This document shows positions 46,009-53,537 of a stretch of DNA of 64,000 nt, in pieces. The stretch lies in contig NZ_WPZO01000004.1 of the NCBI RefSeq assembly GCF_013031355.1, positions 1-64,000 on the forward strand, written 5' to 3'. Numbering within the stretch: position 1 is the first letter of the stretch; each line of letters starts with the position of its first letter. A model generated the notes under the pieces. The model did no database searches. It had not been told where the DNA came from and worked only from the letters and a program-made list of their open reading frames with translations. This DNA comes from Ruegeria arenilitoris. GTDB lineage: Bacteria > Pseudomonadota > Alphaproteobacteria > Rhodobacterales > Rhodobacteraceae. The position numbers and the translations under genes were made by a program.

Positions 46009-47082
46009 TTATGCCCGAATGGGCTGTTTGTGGGATTGCTCCCCGATCCGCGCACCGCTTTCAGCTTCAAAGAGGTGACAGATTTCCGTTGGCACCGAGA
46101 ACGAGACCATCTCGCCAATTTCGGCGCGGAAGGCTTTGTCGGCCTTGACCGACACCAGTGCACCACCGACCCGGACCGAGATCATGGTCGCGTCGCCCAG
46201 CAGCTCCAGCGTGTAGATCGGTGCTGTGATCTGACCCTGCCCTTCGGCAAGGCTGGCATCCTCGGCGCGGAAGCCCAGCGTCATCGGGCCATCCGGCGCA
46301 TCGACCGGAATCTCAACATGTTCGGAACGGAACACGCCGGCTGAGACCTGACCGTCCATCAGGTTCATCGCCGGTGAACCGATGAAGCTGGCCACGAAGG
46401 TGTTCGCGGGGCGGTCATAAATCTCGGTCGGGCTGCCGACCTGTTGAACCACACCTTTCTTCATGACCACAACGCGATCGGCCAGGGTCATGGCTTCGAT
46501 CTGGTCGTGGGTCACATAGATGGTAGTCACCGCCAGCTCGTGGCTGAGGTTTTTGATCTGCGCTCGGGTCGAGACCCGCAGCTTGGCGTCGAGGTTGGAC
46601 AGCGGTTCATCCATCAGGAACACGTTGGGTTCGCGGACAATGGCCCGGGCCAGTGCCACACGCTGCCGCTGACCACCGGACAGTTCGGCGGGCTTGCGGT
46701 GCAGGAACTCGTCCAACTCAACCATCGCGCTGGCACGGCGCACCTTTTCATCATGAGTTGCCGGATCGATGCCGCGCACTTTCAACGGAAAGCGGATGTT
46801 CTCGTAGACGTTCATGTTCGGGTAGAGCGCGTAGCTCTGGAACACCATCGCAACGTCGCGGTCCTTGGGCTCAAGGTCATTGACCACCTTGCCATCGACC
46901 AGAATTTCACCCTCGGTGACGTCTTCCAGACCCGCGATCATCCGCATCGTGGTGGTCTTGCCGCAGCCTGACGGGCCCAGAAGCACCAGAAACTCGCGAT
47001 CCGCGATGGTCAGGTCGAAATTGTGAACCCCGACAAAGTTGCCCCAGCGTTTGCCGACGTTGCGCAGTTGAATTTCCGCCAT
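46009..47082 (-). CDS. CUT1-type ABC importer ATPase (MalK/UgpC-like)
   Basis: A 357-residue ATPase. Walker A GPSGCGKTTTM, the signature LSGGQRQRVALARAIV, and Walker B VFLMDEPLSNLDA are intact; a switch His lies in VTHDQIEAM. The C-terminal ~120 residues form an OB/TOBE regulatory domain. It is the first gene of the leftward operon, directly below the two LacI-type palindromes. The ATG at 47082 follows AGGGGGCACC; 13 upstream codons lie in the operator region and are not used. Confidence 0.95.
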   Translation of the reverse strand: MAEIQLRNVGKRWGNFVGVHNFDLTIADREFLVLLGPSGCGKTTTMRMIAGLEDVTEGEILVDGKVVNDLEPKDRDVAMVFQSYALYPNMNVYENIRFPLKVRGIDPATHDEKVRRASAMVELDEFLHRKPAELSGGQRQRVALARAIVREPNVFLMDEPLSNLDAKLRVSTRAQIKNLSHELAVTTIYVTHDQIEAMTLADRVVVMKKGVVQQVGSPTEIYDRPANTFVASFIGSPAMNLMDGQVSAGVFRSEHVEIPVDAPDGPMTLGFRAEDASLAEGQGQITAPIYTLELLGDATMISVRVGGALVSVKADKAFRAEIGEMVSFSVPTEICHLFEAESGARIGEQSHKQPIRA

Positions 47083-47104
47083 GGTGCCCCCTGCAAGGAT
47101 TCGC

Positions 47105-47122
47105 TTTGCATACGTTTGCAAA
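47105..47122. promoter_or_regulatory. LacI-type operator 1
   Basis: TTTGCATACGTTTGCAAA, an 18-bp dyad with one mismatch and the central CG typical of LacI/GalR operators. It lies 23 bp upstream of the ABC ATPase gene and matches operator 2 in 17 of 18 positions. The only LacI gene in the window is at 37642-38685 in the same operon. Confidence 0.8.
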
Positions 47123-47155
47123 ACTGTATTCTTCAGTAATCATTTCTGGCAAGAC

Positions 47156-47179
47156 TTTTTTGCATACGTATGCAAAAAA
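47156..47179. promoter_or_regulatory. LacI-type operator 2 (perfect palindrome)
   Basis: A perfect 24-bp palindrome with core TTTGCATACGTATGCAAA (47159-47176). Its centre is 54 bp (about five helical turns) from that of operator 1 and 75 bp upstream of the SnoaL-B gene. The pair lies between the two divergent operons, so one repressor could control both directions. Confidence 0.85.
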
Positions 47180-47242
47180 CCCTTAACCCGCGATCCTCAA
47201 TCGCTTAAATCCAAAGCAAGCCATCAACGAAACGGTGCAAAC

Positions 47243-48244
47243 GTGAGCTTTCAGGAAGAAAAAACACTCGTCTCCTCGTTCTACGAGGCCCTCGACTCAT
47301 CAAGCGAAACGAATCTGCCTGACGTCTTTGGGCAGTTCTGTGCCGACGATTTGCTGTGGCGCGGCTTTCATCCGTTCGATGAAATCACCGGTGCAGACTC
47401 GGTGGCGCGGACATTCTGGCAGCCGCTGAAGTCCAGCCTGAAACGGATGCAACGCCGTCAGGATGTGTTTTTCGCGGGCACCAACTCTCTGGAACCGGGC
47501 GCGGATGTCTGGGTGGTGTCTATGGGCCATCTGATGGGCTTGTTCGATGCCCCATGGCTGGGGATTCGCCCCACCGGCAAGATGGCCTTTCTGCGCTATT
47601 GCGAGTTTCATCGGATCGCGGACGGCAAGATTGCCGAGACGGCGATGTATTTCGACATCCCGCATCTGATGGTGCAGGCGGGGCAAAACCCGTTTCCGCC
47701 GCAAACCGCAGCCCATCTGATCCAGCCCGGCCCCTTGACCCATGATGGTCTGCTGTATGAGGACCAGCCCGAGGAAGAAGGCCGCAAGACACTGGCAGCG
47801 ATCAACGCCATGATCTCGGACCTTGGTCAGTGGAACAGTGGCCTGTCGCTGGAAGACGAATTGGCCCGCACATGGCATGACGACATGATCTGGTGGGGCC
47901 CCGAAGGGATCGGTGCCACCTACACGATCGAACGCTATGCCAAGCAGCATTCCGGCCCGTTCCGCGCCGGGTTCGCTGACCGCTCCAAGACCAAACATAT
48001 CTGCCGCCTGGCCGAGGGGCATTACGGCGGCTTCTTCGGCTGGCCCAATTTCACTGCTGTTCCGACGGGTGGCTTCATGGGCATGCCCGCCACCGGCAAG
48101 CCCGGCGAGTTCCGGGTGATCGACATCTACCGACGCGCGGGGGATAAGCTGGCCGAGAACTGGATTTTCATCGACCTTCTGCATTTCTGGAAACAGCAGG
48201 GTGTCGATATTCTGCCCCGCACAACAGGGATTGAAGCACCATGA
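47243..48244 (+). CDS. SnoaL/NTF2-fold protein with two domains (SnoaL-B)
   Basis: A 333-residue tandem of two SnoaL/NTF2 domains (about 1-145 and 175-325). GIRPTGKMAFLRYCEFHRI and DGKIAETAMYFDIPHLMVQAG lie in the first half; the second half ends IFIDLLHFWKQQGVDILPR. It is a clear paralogue of SnoaL-A (same order of WLGI.PTG, EF.R..DGK, DIP..M.QA motifs). The proposed GTG start at 47243 has only a weak box ahead; earlier in-frame codons fall in the LacI operators. It overlaps the amidohydrolase gene by 4 nt. Confidence 0.8.
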   Translation: MSFQEEKTLVSSFYEALDSSSETNLPDVFGQFCADDLLWRGFHPFDEITGADSVARTFWQPLKSSLKRMQRRQDVFFAGTNSLEPGADVWVVSMGHLMGLFDAPWLGIRPTGKMAFLRYCEFHRIADGKIAETAMYFDIPHLMVQAGQNPFPPQTAAHLIQPGPLTHDGLLYEDQPEEEGRKTLAAINAMISDLGQWNSGLSLEDELARTWHDDMIWWGPEGIGATYTIERYAKQHSGPFRAGFADRSKTKHICRLAEGHYGGFFGWPNFTAVPTGGFMGMPATGKPGEFRVIDIYRRAGDKLAENWIFIDLLHFWKQQGVDILPRTTGIEAP

Positions 48245-49110
48245 GGATCGATGCACATCACCACCTGTGGGACCTGAACGCAGTGAACTATCCGTGGCTG
48301 ATGGAAAAGGGCGCGGTGCGGTTCTTTGGCGACCCCTCTCCGATTCAGCGCGACTATCTGCTGCCTGAATTCCGCAAAGATGCCGAGGCCGCCGGGTTTA
48401 CTACCTCAGTCCACATTCAGGTCGGCGCCGCCGATCCATGGGCCGAGGCGCAATGGGTGCAGTCCGTCGCCGACCAATATCCCGACTGGCCGCTGGTGCA
48501 GGTCGCCTTTTGTGACCTGGCCGCGGATGACCTGACCGAACAACTGGAGCGGTTGCAAACCCTGCCCTCGCTGCGTGGCGTGCGCCAGATCATCGGCCGC
48601 GCCCCGGGTGAGGATCAGCTGTCGGGCACCAATGACCTGCTGGACAACCCCAAGTTTCTGGCCGGGCTGAAACAACTTGGCGATCGTGGTCTGTCCTTTG
48701 ACCTGCAATTGTTGCCCGAACTGATGGAACGAACCGCCGCCGTTCTGGATCAGGCACCAGCAACCCAAGTGGCGCTGTGTCATGCCGGGTCGCCGCATGA
48801 CCGATCCGAACAGGGACTGGAAGGCTGGGCCAAGGCGCTGCAAGCGCTTGCGACACTGCCGCAAGTCACCTGCAAACTCTCGGGCCTCGGCATGTTCGAT
48901 CACAATTGGAGCGCCGACAGCGTCAGACCCATCGTCGAGACCTGCCTGACCCAATTCGGACCTGATCGGTGCATGTTTGGGTCTAATTTTCCGGTCGACA
49001 GCCTGTCATCCAATTACGCGGACCTGATTGCCAGACACAAAGCCCTGGTGCCCGAAGCAGACCACGATCAGGTCTTCGGGCGCACCGCGCAGCAATTCTA
49101 TCACATGTGA
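48241..49110 (+). CDS. Amidohydrolase-family protein (COG3618, lactonase-like)
   Basis: A 289-residue TIM-barrel hydrolase. The metal motif DAHHHLWD at residues 4-11 is typical of the COG3618 group, which includes L-fuconolactonase and 2-pyrone-4,6-dicarboxylate hydrolase. Other conserved points are the VALCHAGSP histidine, CKLSGLGMFD and CMFGSNFPVD with a catalytic-type Asp. Hydrolysis of a sugar-type lactone made by the cluster's dehydrogenases is a reasonable inference. It is co-translated with SnoaL-B. Confidence 0.88.
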   Translation: MRIDAHHHLWDLNAVNYPWLMEKGAVRFFGDPSPIQRDYLLPEFRKDAEAAGFTTSVHIQVGAADPWAEAQWVQSVADQYPDWPLVQVAFCDLAADDLTEQLERLQTLPSLRGVRQIIGRAPGEDQLSGTNDLLDNPKFLAGLKQLGDRGLSFDLQLLPELMERTAAVLDQAPATQVALCHAGSPHDRSEQGLEGWAKALQALATLPQVTCKLSGLGMFDHNWSADSVRPIVETCLTQFGPDRCMFGSNFPVDSLSSNYADLIARHKALVPEADHDQVFGRTAQQFYHM

Positions 49111-49117
49111 AGGGCTG

Positions 49118-49140
49118 GGTGTCCTGATGGTCAGGACACC
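49118..49140. terminator. Hairpin at the convergent end of the amidohydrolase and coxG genes
   Basis: GGTGTCCTGA pairs perfectly with TCAGGACACC (10 bp, 3-base loop). It overlaps the last codons of coxG and lies 7 bp past the amidohydrolase stop. There is no T-run; a two-way terminator or 3' stabiliser is likely. Confidence 0.5.
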
Positions 49141-49583
49141 GATTGCTCAGACACGATCTCGCCAAACCGGGTGAAGAACTTGCCCGACAGCTTTTTGGCG
49201 GTGCCCGAGATCAGACGGCTGCCCAACTGGGCGATCTTGCCGCCGACATCGACCTTGGCGGTATAAGACAGCACCGTCTCATCCCCGTCTTCGGTCAGCG
49301 TCACGTCGGCCCCGCCTTTGGCAAAACCCGCCGCCCCGCCCTTGCCTTCGCCGGACAGGGAAAACCCGTCTGGGGCGTTTGAGGTGTCCAGTGTGACTTC
49401 TCCGGCGAACTTGGCTTTGACCGGGCCGATCTTGAGGACAACCTTGGCCGCAAGCTCATCGGGCGCATTCTGAGTCAGCTCCTCGCAGCCTGGAATGCAC
49501 TCCTTCAGGATCTCAGGGTTGTTCAGGGCTTGATACACGACATCCCGCGGTGCCGAGATGCGGATTTCATCACTCAGGTCCAT
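49131..49583 (-). CDS. CoxG-type SRPBCC protein
   Basis: A 150-residue START/SRPBCC-fold protein of the CO dehydrogenase subunit G family. It begins DEIRISAPRDVVYQALNNPEILKECIPGCEEL, the usual signature, with later SGTAKKLSGKFFTRFG. CoxG normally accompanies coxLMS and recruits CO dehydrogenase-type molybdenum enzymes to the membrane. No coxLMS or xanthine-dehydrogenase genes are in the window, so this is an orphan copy. It may serve another hydroxylase or bind a lipid-like ligand. Confidence 0.85.
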   Translation of the reverse strand: MDLSDEIRISAPRDVVYQALNNPEILKECIPGCEELTQNAPDELAAKVVLKIGPVKAKFAGEVTLDTSNAPDGFSLSGEGKGGAAGFAKGGADVTLTEDGDETVLSYTAKVDVGGKIAQLGSRLISGTAKKLSGKFFTRFGEIVSEQSVS

Positions 49584-49660
49584 GCGCGCTTCCTTTGATC
49601 AGTGACTTGCCTAGTTCAGCAAAGTTACAGGTTCCGGCGCATCTTTCCAGAGTCTGTTTC

Positions 49661-49689
49661 GGCGCCGCCGATCCCCGACCGGCGGCGCC
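49661..49689 (-). terminator. Hairpin downstream of tctA
   Basis: GGCGCCGCC pairs perfectly with GGCGGCGCC (9 bp) around an 11-base loop, 7 bp past the tctA stop codon. A following T-run is missing, so this is a probable rather than certain terminator of the tctCBA operon. Confidence 0.5.
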
Positions 49690-49696
49690 TGGTTTA

Positions 49697-51235
49697 TCAG
49701 TCGCTGATCGCGCCTTCCTCATCCCGGCGCTGGTGCATCTTGGCCTTGACCCGTGCGCCCACGATCAAGGGCAGGACAAAGCCGATGATGGCGATGGACC
49801 ACAGCGCGATGGACAGCGGGCTGTCGATCAGGGTCCACCAGTTGCCGTTGTCGATGGTTACCGCACGGCGCAGATTGTTCTCCATCGAGTTGCCCAGCAG
49901 CGTGCCAAGGATGATCGGCACCAGCGGCACGTCCAGCTTACGCAGGACCCAGCCCATCACGCCGAACCCGATCATCACCAGCAAATCAAAGCTCGACCCC
50001 GAGATGCCGTAGATGCCCACAAAGCTGACCATCGCCACGATCGGCATCAGGATACGCGAGGGGATCATGAGGACACGGGTGAACAGCCCCACCATCGGGA
50101 TGTTCATCGCCAGCAGCATGAAGTTGGCGATGAACAGCGCCGCGATCAGGCCCCAGACCACATCAGGGTTCTGCGTGAACAACAGCGGACCGGGTGTGAT
50201 GTTCAGCGCCAGCAGGACCGCAAGCAACACGGCCGTGGTTCCCGATCCCGGCACGCCCAGCGCCAGCATCGGTACCAAGGCTCCGCCCGCAGCGGCGTTG
50301 TTACCAGCCTCAGGCGCAGCCACGCCCCGTGGGTCACCGGTGCCGAAGGTGTTTTCCTTGTCGACCAGCCGTTTCTCCATCGAGTAGGAGATGAACGAGC
50401 CCAAAGACGCCCCGGCGCCCGGCAGAACCCCAGCGATAAAGCCAAGGAACGAGGTACGCAGCATGGTCGGCGTGCATTTCTTGACCATCGACATCGGCGG
50501 ATAGAGGCGACCGATATTCAGCTTGCGGCCTTCGGCATCCGATCCGCCATGGCGGTGTTCTAGGAAAATGAACACTTCGGACAGGGCAAACAGGCCGACG
50601 ATCGCGACAAGGAAATCGAGACCGTCATACAAATGCACCTCGCCAAAGGTGAAACGTGGCACGCCGGTCTGGGTATCCACACCGATGGTCGCCAAGCCAA
50701 GGCCCAGCGCGGCGGCGAAGGCGGATTTGGCTTGGTTAGTCGAGGACACACCGCCCAGCGTCATGAAGGCCAGCGCGAACAGGGCAAAATATTCGGCCGG
50801 TCCGAACAGCAGCGCGATCTTCACCAGCTGCGGCGCAAGAAAGATCAGGCCCCATGTCGCCAGAAACGCACCAACGAACGATGCGATACCGGACAGCGAC
50901 AGCGCCTCGCCTGCGAACCCCTTTTTCGCCATGGGATGCCCGTCCAGACAGGTCATCATAGCGGGCTCGTCCCCGGGGATATTAAGCAGGATCGAAGATA
51001 TCCGACCCCCATACATTGCCCCGTAATAGACACTGGTCAGCAGGATCAGCGATGGCGTCGCCCCCAGCCCCAGCGTAAAGGCCAGCGGGATCAGGATGGC
51101 CACGCCATTTGACGGGCCAAGACCGGGCAACGCGCCCATGATCGTGCCCAGAAAACAGCCCAGCAGGGCCAGCATCAGGTTCTGCCATGTCAACGCGATG
51201 GCGAAACCGTCTCCGAGGGATGCAAGAGTTTCCAT
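49697..51235 (-). CDS. tctA: Tripartite tricarboxylate transporter large permease TctA
   Basis: A 512-residue membrane protein with about twelve TM helices and the TctA signature LLGCFLGTIMGALPGLGPSNGVAILIPL and PGDEPAMMTCLDGHPMAKKG. It pairs with TctB and the periplasmic TctC to take up tricarboxylates or other carboxylates using an ion gradient. The gap to tctB is 10 bp. Confidence 0.95.
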   Translation of the reverse strand: METLASLGDGFAIALTWQNLMLALLGCFLGTIMGALPGLGPSNGVAILIPLAFTLGLGATPSLILLTSVYYGAMYGGRISSILLNIPGDEPAMMTCLDGHPMAKKGFAGEALSLSGIASFVGAFLATWGLIFLAPQLVKIALLFGPAEYFALFALAFMTLGGVSSTNQAKSAFAAALGLGLATIGVDTQTGVPRFTFGEVHLYDGLDFLVAIVGLFALSEVFIFLEHRHGGSDAEGRKLNIGRLYPPMSMVKKCTPTMLRTSFLGFIAGVLPGAGASLGSFISYSMEKRLVDKENTFGTGDPRGVAAPEAGNNAAAGGALVPMLALGVPGSGTTAVLLAVLLALNITPGPLLFTQNPDVVWGLIAALFIANFMLLAMNIPMVGLFTRVLMIPSRILMPIVAMVSFVGIYGISGSSFDLLVMIGFGVMGWVLRKLDVPLVPIILGTLLGNSMENNLRRAVTIDNGNWWTLIDSPLSIALWSIAIIGFVLPLIVGARVKAKMHQRRDEEGAISD

Positions 51236-51245
51236 GTCCTATTCC

Positions 51246-51677
51246 TCAGAACCCCAGCGGGCCACGGGCCAGCGACAGGCCCAGAACCAGATGGAAGATG
51301 ACGTAGATGCCGACGGATGTGCCGATGCCTACAAGCACGCTTTCGATCGGGCCAGAGCCCAGACGCCAGGCCAGATAGGTGGCGGCAAAGGCGGTGGCGA
51401 TGACAAAGCCGATTTCCGGCAGCAGCTCGGCGTAAAGGATCATCATGACCACGGCGGAGCCGACCTCGACCAGTCGGCCCAGCGTGGGCCATTCCGGTTC
51501 GGTATCCGGGCGCAGGGCGATGACGATGCTCGACAGGCCCAGAATGGCGGCGATGATCAGGGGGAAGGCTTTGGGTCCGACGGCATCGGACAGAAAGCTC
51601 TCCTCGATCGCCAATGCGGAAAAGGCAAATCCGATGGCGAGTAGCAGTCCGACGACCCCGAAGATGCGGTCACTCAT
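51246..51677 (-). CDS. tctB: Tripartite tricarboxylate transporter small permease TctB
   Basis: A 143-residue membrane protein with four TM segments, the normal form of TctB. DRIFGVVGLLLAIGFAFSALAIEESFLSDAVGPKAFP at the N-terminus, broken over TM1 and the following loop, is typical. It lies between tctA and tctC in a standard tctCBA operon. Confidence 0.9.
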   Translation of the reverse strand: MSDRIFGVVGLLLAIGFAFSALAIEESFLSDAVGPKAFPLIIAAILGLSSIVIALRPDTEPEWPTLGRLVEVGSAVVMMILYAELLPEIGFVIATAFAATYLAWRLGSGPIESVLVGIGTSVGIYVIFHLVLGLSLARGPLGF

Positions 51678-51709
51678 CGGTGTCTCCTATTGTTCGGGTA
51701 AATGGGTGG

Positions 51710-51735
51710 ATCCGGGCACGGCATGGTGCCCGGAT
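51710..51735 (-). other. Stem-loop between tctC and tctB
   Basis: ATCCGGGCAC pairs perfectly with GTGCCCGGAT (10 bp, 6-base loop) 12 bp past the tctC stop. No T-run follows. Like the hairpin at 44719-44738, it follows a binding-protein gene and precedes a membrane subunit, consistent with differential mRNA stability. Confidence 0.55.
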
Positions 51736-51747
51736 CGCTGTGAGTGG

Positions 51748-52716
51748 TTATTTGATGATCCCGATCTCTTTCGAGATCGTCTGGATCTGACCCACGGATT
51801 CAGCGACGAAGTCCTGGAAGGCAGCGCCCTGCAGGTCCAGCGGGGCCAGACCATTGGCGGCCATCACCTCTTTCCATTCGTCCGAGGCGTAGAGGTCACC
51901 GATCTTGCCGACCCAATCGCCATAAGCCTCATCGGTCATGCCGCCCGGAGCGTAGAAGCCGCGCCAGTTTGCGCCGATAGCGTCAACGCCCTGCTCCTTG
52001 GCGGTCGGGAAATCGGCAAACTCACCCGGCAGGCGGTCGGGTGCCAGAACCGCGATCACCTTGATGTCACCGGAATCCACGAAACCCTTGGCCTCGGAAA
52101 TGTCGCCAGTGAAGGCCTGAACTGAACCCGCCAGCAGCTGGGTCACGGCCTCACCACCACCGTCAAAGGCGATGTATTTGACGGCCCGAACATCGTCGAT
52201 GCCATAGGCGTTGGCCGCAATCAGCACCTTCAGGTGGTCCCAGCCCCCCACGGCGGACCCGCCTGCAACCGACACCGACGCCGGATCGGCTTTGATCTGG
52301 TCCAGCAGTTCGGGCAGGGTGTTGACCGCGCTGTCGGCGGCCACTGCGATCACGCCATAATCCGCACCGATGGCGGCCAGCCAGCGGACCTGATCCATGG
52401 TGTTGCCCGGATAGGCGCCTTGCGCCAGACGGGTTGCGGTGGCGGCACTGGCGGCAACGATCAGCTCGTTATCCTCACCACGCTTGTTCACCACTTCGGC
52501 AAAGGCCACACCACCGCCGCCACCGGCAAGGTTCACTACCTGCATGGTCTGGTCGATCAGGCCCAGATCCTGCAGCGATTTACCCACCTGGCGGCAGGTG
52601 AAATCCCAGCCGCCACCGGGGTTGGCCGGGGCAATACATTCCTGTGCGCTGGCCGCAACGCCGGACAGGGCAAAGACAGCAGCCGCAATTGCGCCACTGG
52701 TTCCAAACAGTTTCAT
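51748..52716 (-). CDS. tctC: Tripartite tricarboxylate transporter solute-binding protein TctC (Bug family)
   Basis: A 322-residue periplasmic protein; residues 1-24 form a signal peptide (to AASAQ). The Bug-family fold is seen in ECIAPANPGGGWDFTCRQVGK and NLAGGGGGVAFAEVV, the ligand-binding loop region. It delivers a carboxylate to TctAB. The ligand is not known. It is divergent from a TctDE-type two-component system, as in the known citrate system. Confidence 0.93.
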   Translation of the reverse strand: MKLFGTSGAIAAAVFALSGVAASAQECIAPANPGGGWDFTCRQVGKSLQDLGLIDQTMQVVNLAGGGGGVAFAEVVNKRGEDNELIVAASAATATRLAQGAYPGNTMDQVRWLAAIGADYGVIAVAADSAVNTLPELLDQIKADPASVSVAGGSAVGGWDHLKVLIAANAYGIDDVRAVKYIAFDGGGEAVTQLLAGSVQAFTGDISEAKGFVDSGDIKVIAVLAPDRLPGEFADFPTAKEQGVDAIGANWRGFYAPGGMTDEAYGDWVGKIGDLYASDEWKEVMAANGLAPLDLQGAAFQDFVAESVGQIQTISKEIGIIK

Positions 52717-52818
52717 TCGTGTCTCCTCCTTGGGTCTTTTTTGGGCCGCATTTCAGCAACCGAAACCGATCCCCGCAGGCGCGTGTCCTTGCAGGTCGTA
52801 TCTGTTTACCGAATAATG

Positions 52819-52837
52819 CTGTCACGAACCTGTCACG
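52819..52837. promoter_or_regulatory. 11-bp-phased direct repeat resembling a PHO box
   Basis: CTGTCACGAACCTGTCACG consists of two CTGTCACG units exactly 11 bp apart, the layout bound by OmpR/PhoB-family response regulators. It closely resembles the PHO-box consensus CTGTCAT-N4-CTGTCAT. It is 29 bp upstream of the response-regulator gene and about 100 bp from tctC. It could be an autoregulatory TctD site or a PhoB site. Confidence 0.6.
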
Positions 52838-52865
52838 GTTCCGGCGTCCGACTTTGGGAGGGGTC

Positions 52866-53537
52866 ATGCGCGTTTTGATGATCGAAGATGCCGAGGACCT
52901 GGCCGAGGGCGTCGTGGCCCATCTGGCCCGTTCCGGTGTGGTGTGTGATCTGGCGACCACCGTGGAATCCGCCCGCGATTTCCGCGCGGTACAAAGCTAT
53001 GACGCCATGCTGTTGGACATCAATCTGCCGGACGGGTCCGGTTTGAATTTCCTTGGCAAAATCCGCGCGTCAGGCGACCGCACGCCGGTGCTGATGTTGA
53101 CCGCTCTGACCTCGGTCGAGGATCGCGTGGCCGCCTTGGACAAGGGTGCCGACGATTATCTGGGCAAGCCTTTCGATCAGCGCGAGCTTGAAGCCCGCCT
53201 GCGCGCCCTCGTCCGTCGCGATGCCGACCGCAAAAGCGAACAGATCACGCTGGGGCCGCTGATCTACGCCCCTAAGGACCGCAGCGCCACACTGGAGGGC
53301 AAGCGTCTGAACCTGACCGCCCGCGAGGCCGCCGTACTGGACGCGTTGATCCGGCATGAGGGACAATTTCTGTCAAAAACGCGTCTCTATGACTCGCTTT
53401 ACGGGTTCGAGGATGCGGATGTAGGCGAGAACGCGATTGAGCTGTATATCGCCCGCCTGCGCAAGAAATTTACCGGCAGCGTGGTCAGCATCACCACCCA
53501 ACGCGGGGTGGGATATCGGATCGGTCTGGATGGCTAG
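52866..53537 (+). CDS. OmpR-family response regulator (TctD-like)
   Basis: A 223-residue regulator with an N-terminal receiver (phosphoacceptor D51 in MLLDINLPDGSG, conserved K in DYLGKPF) and a C-terminal winged-helix domain ending TQRGVGYRIGLDG. Its place beside a TctE-like kinase and divergent tctCBA supports a TctD-type function. The ATG at 52866 follows GGGAGGGG. It overlaps the kinase gene by 8 nt. Confidence 0.93.
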   Translation: MRVLMIEDAEDLAEGVVAHLARSGVVCDLATTVESARDFRAVQSYDAMLLDINLPDGSGLNFLGKIRASGDRTPVLMLTALTSVEDRVAALDKGADDYLGKPFDQRELEARLRALVRRDADRKSEQITLGPLIYAPKDRSATLEGKRLNLTAREAAVLDALIRHEGQFLSKTRLYDSLYGFEDADVGENAIELYIARLRKKFTGSVVSITTQRGVGYRIGLDG

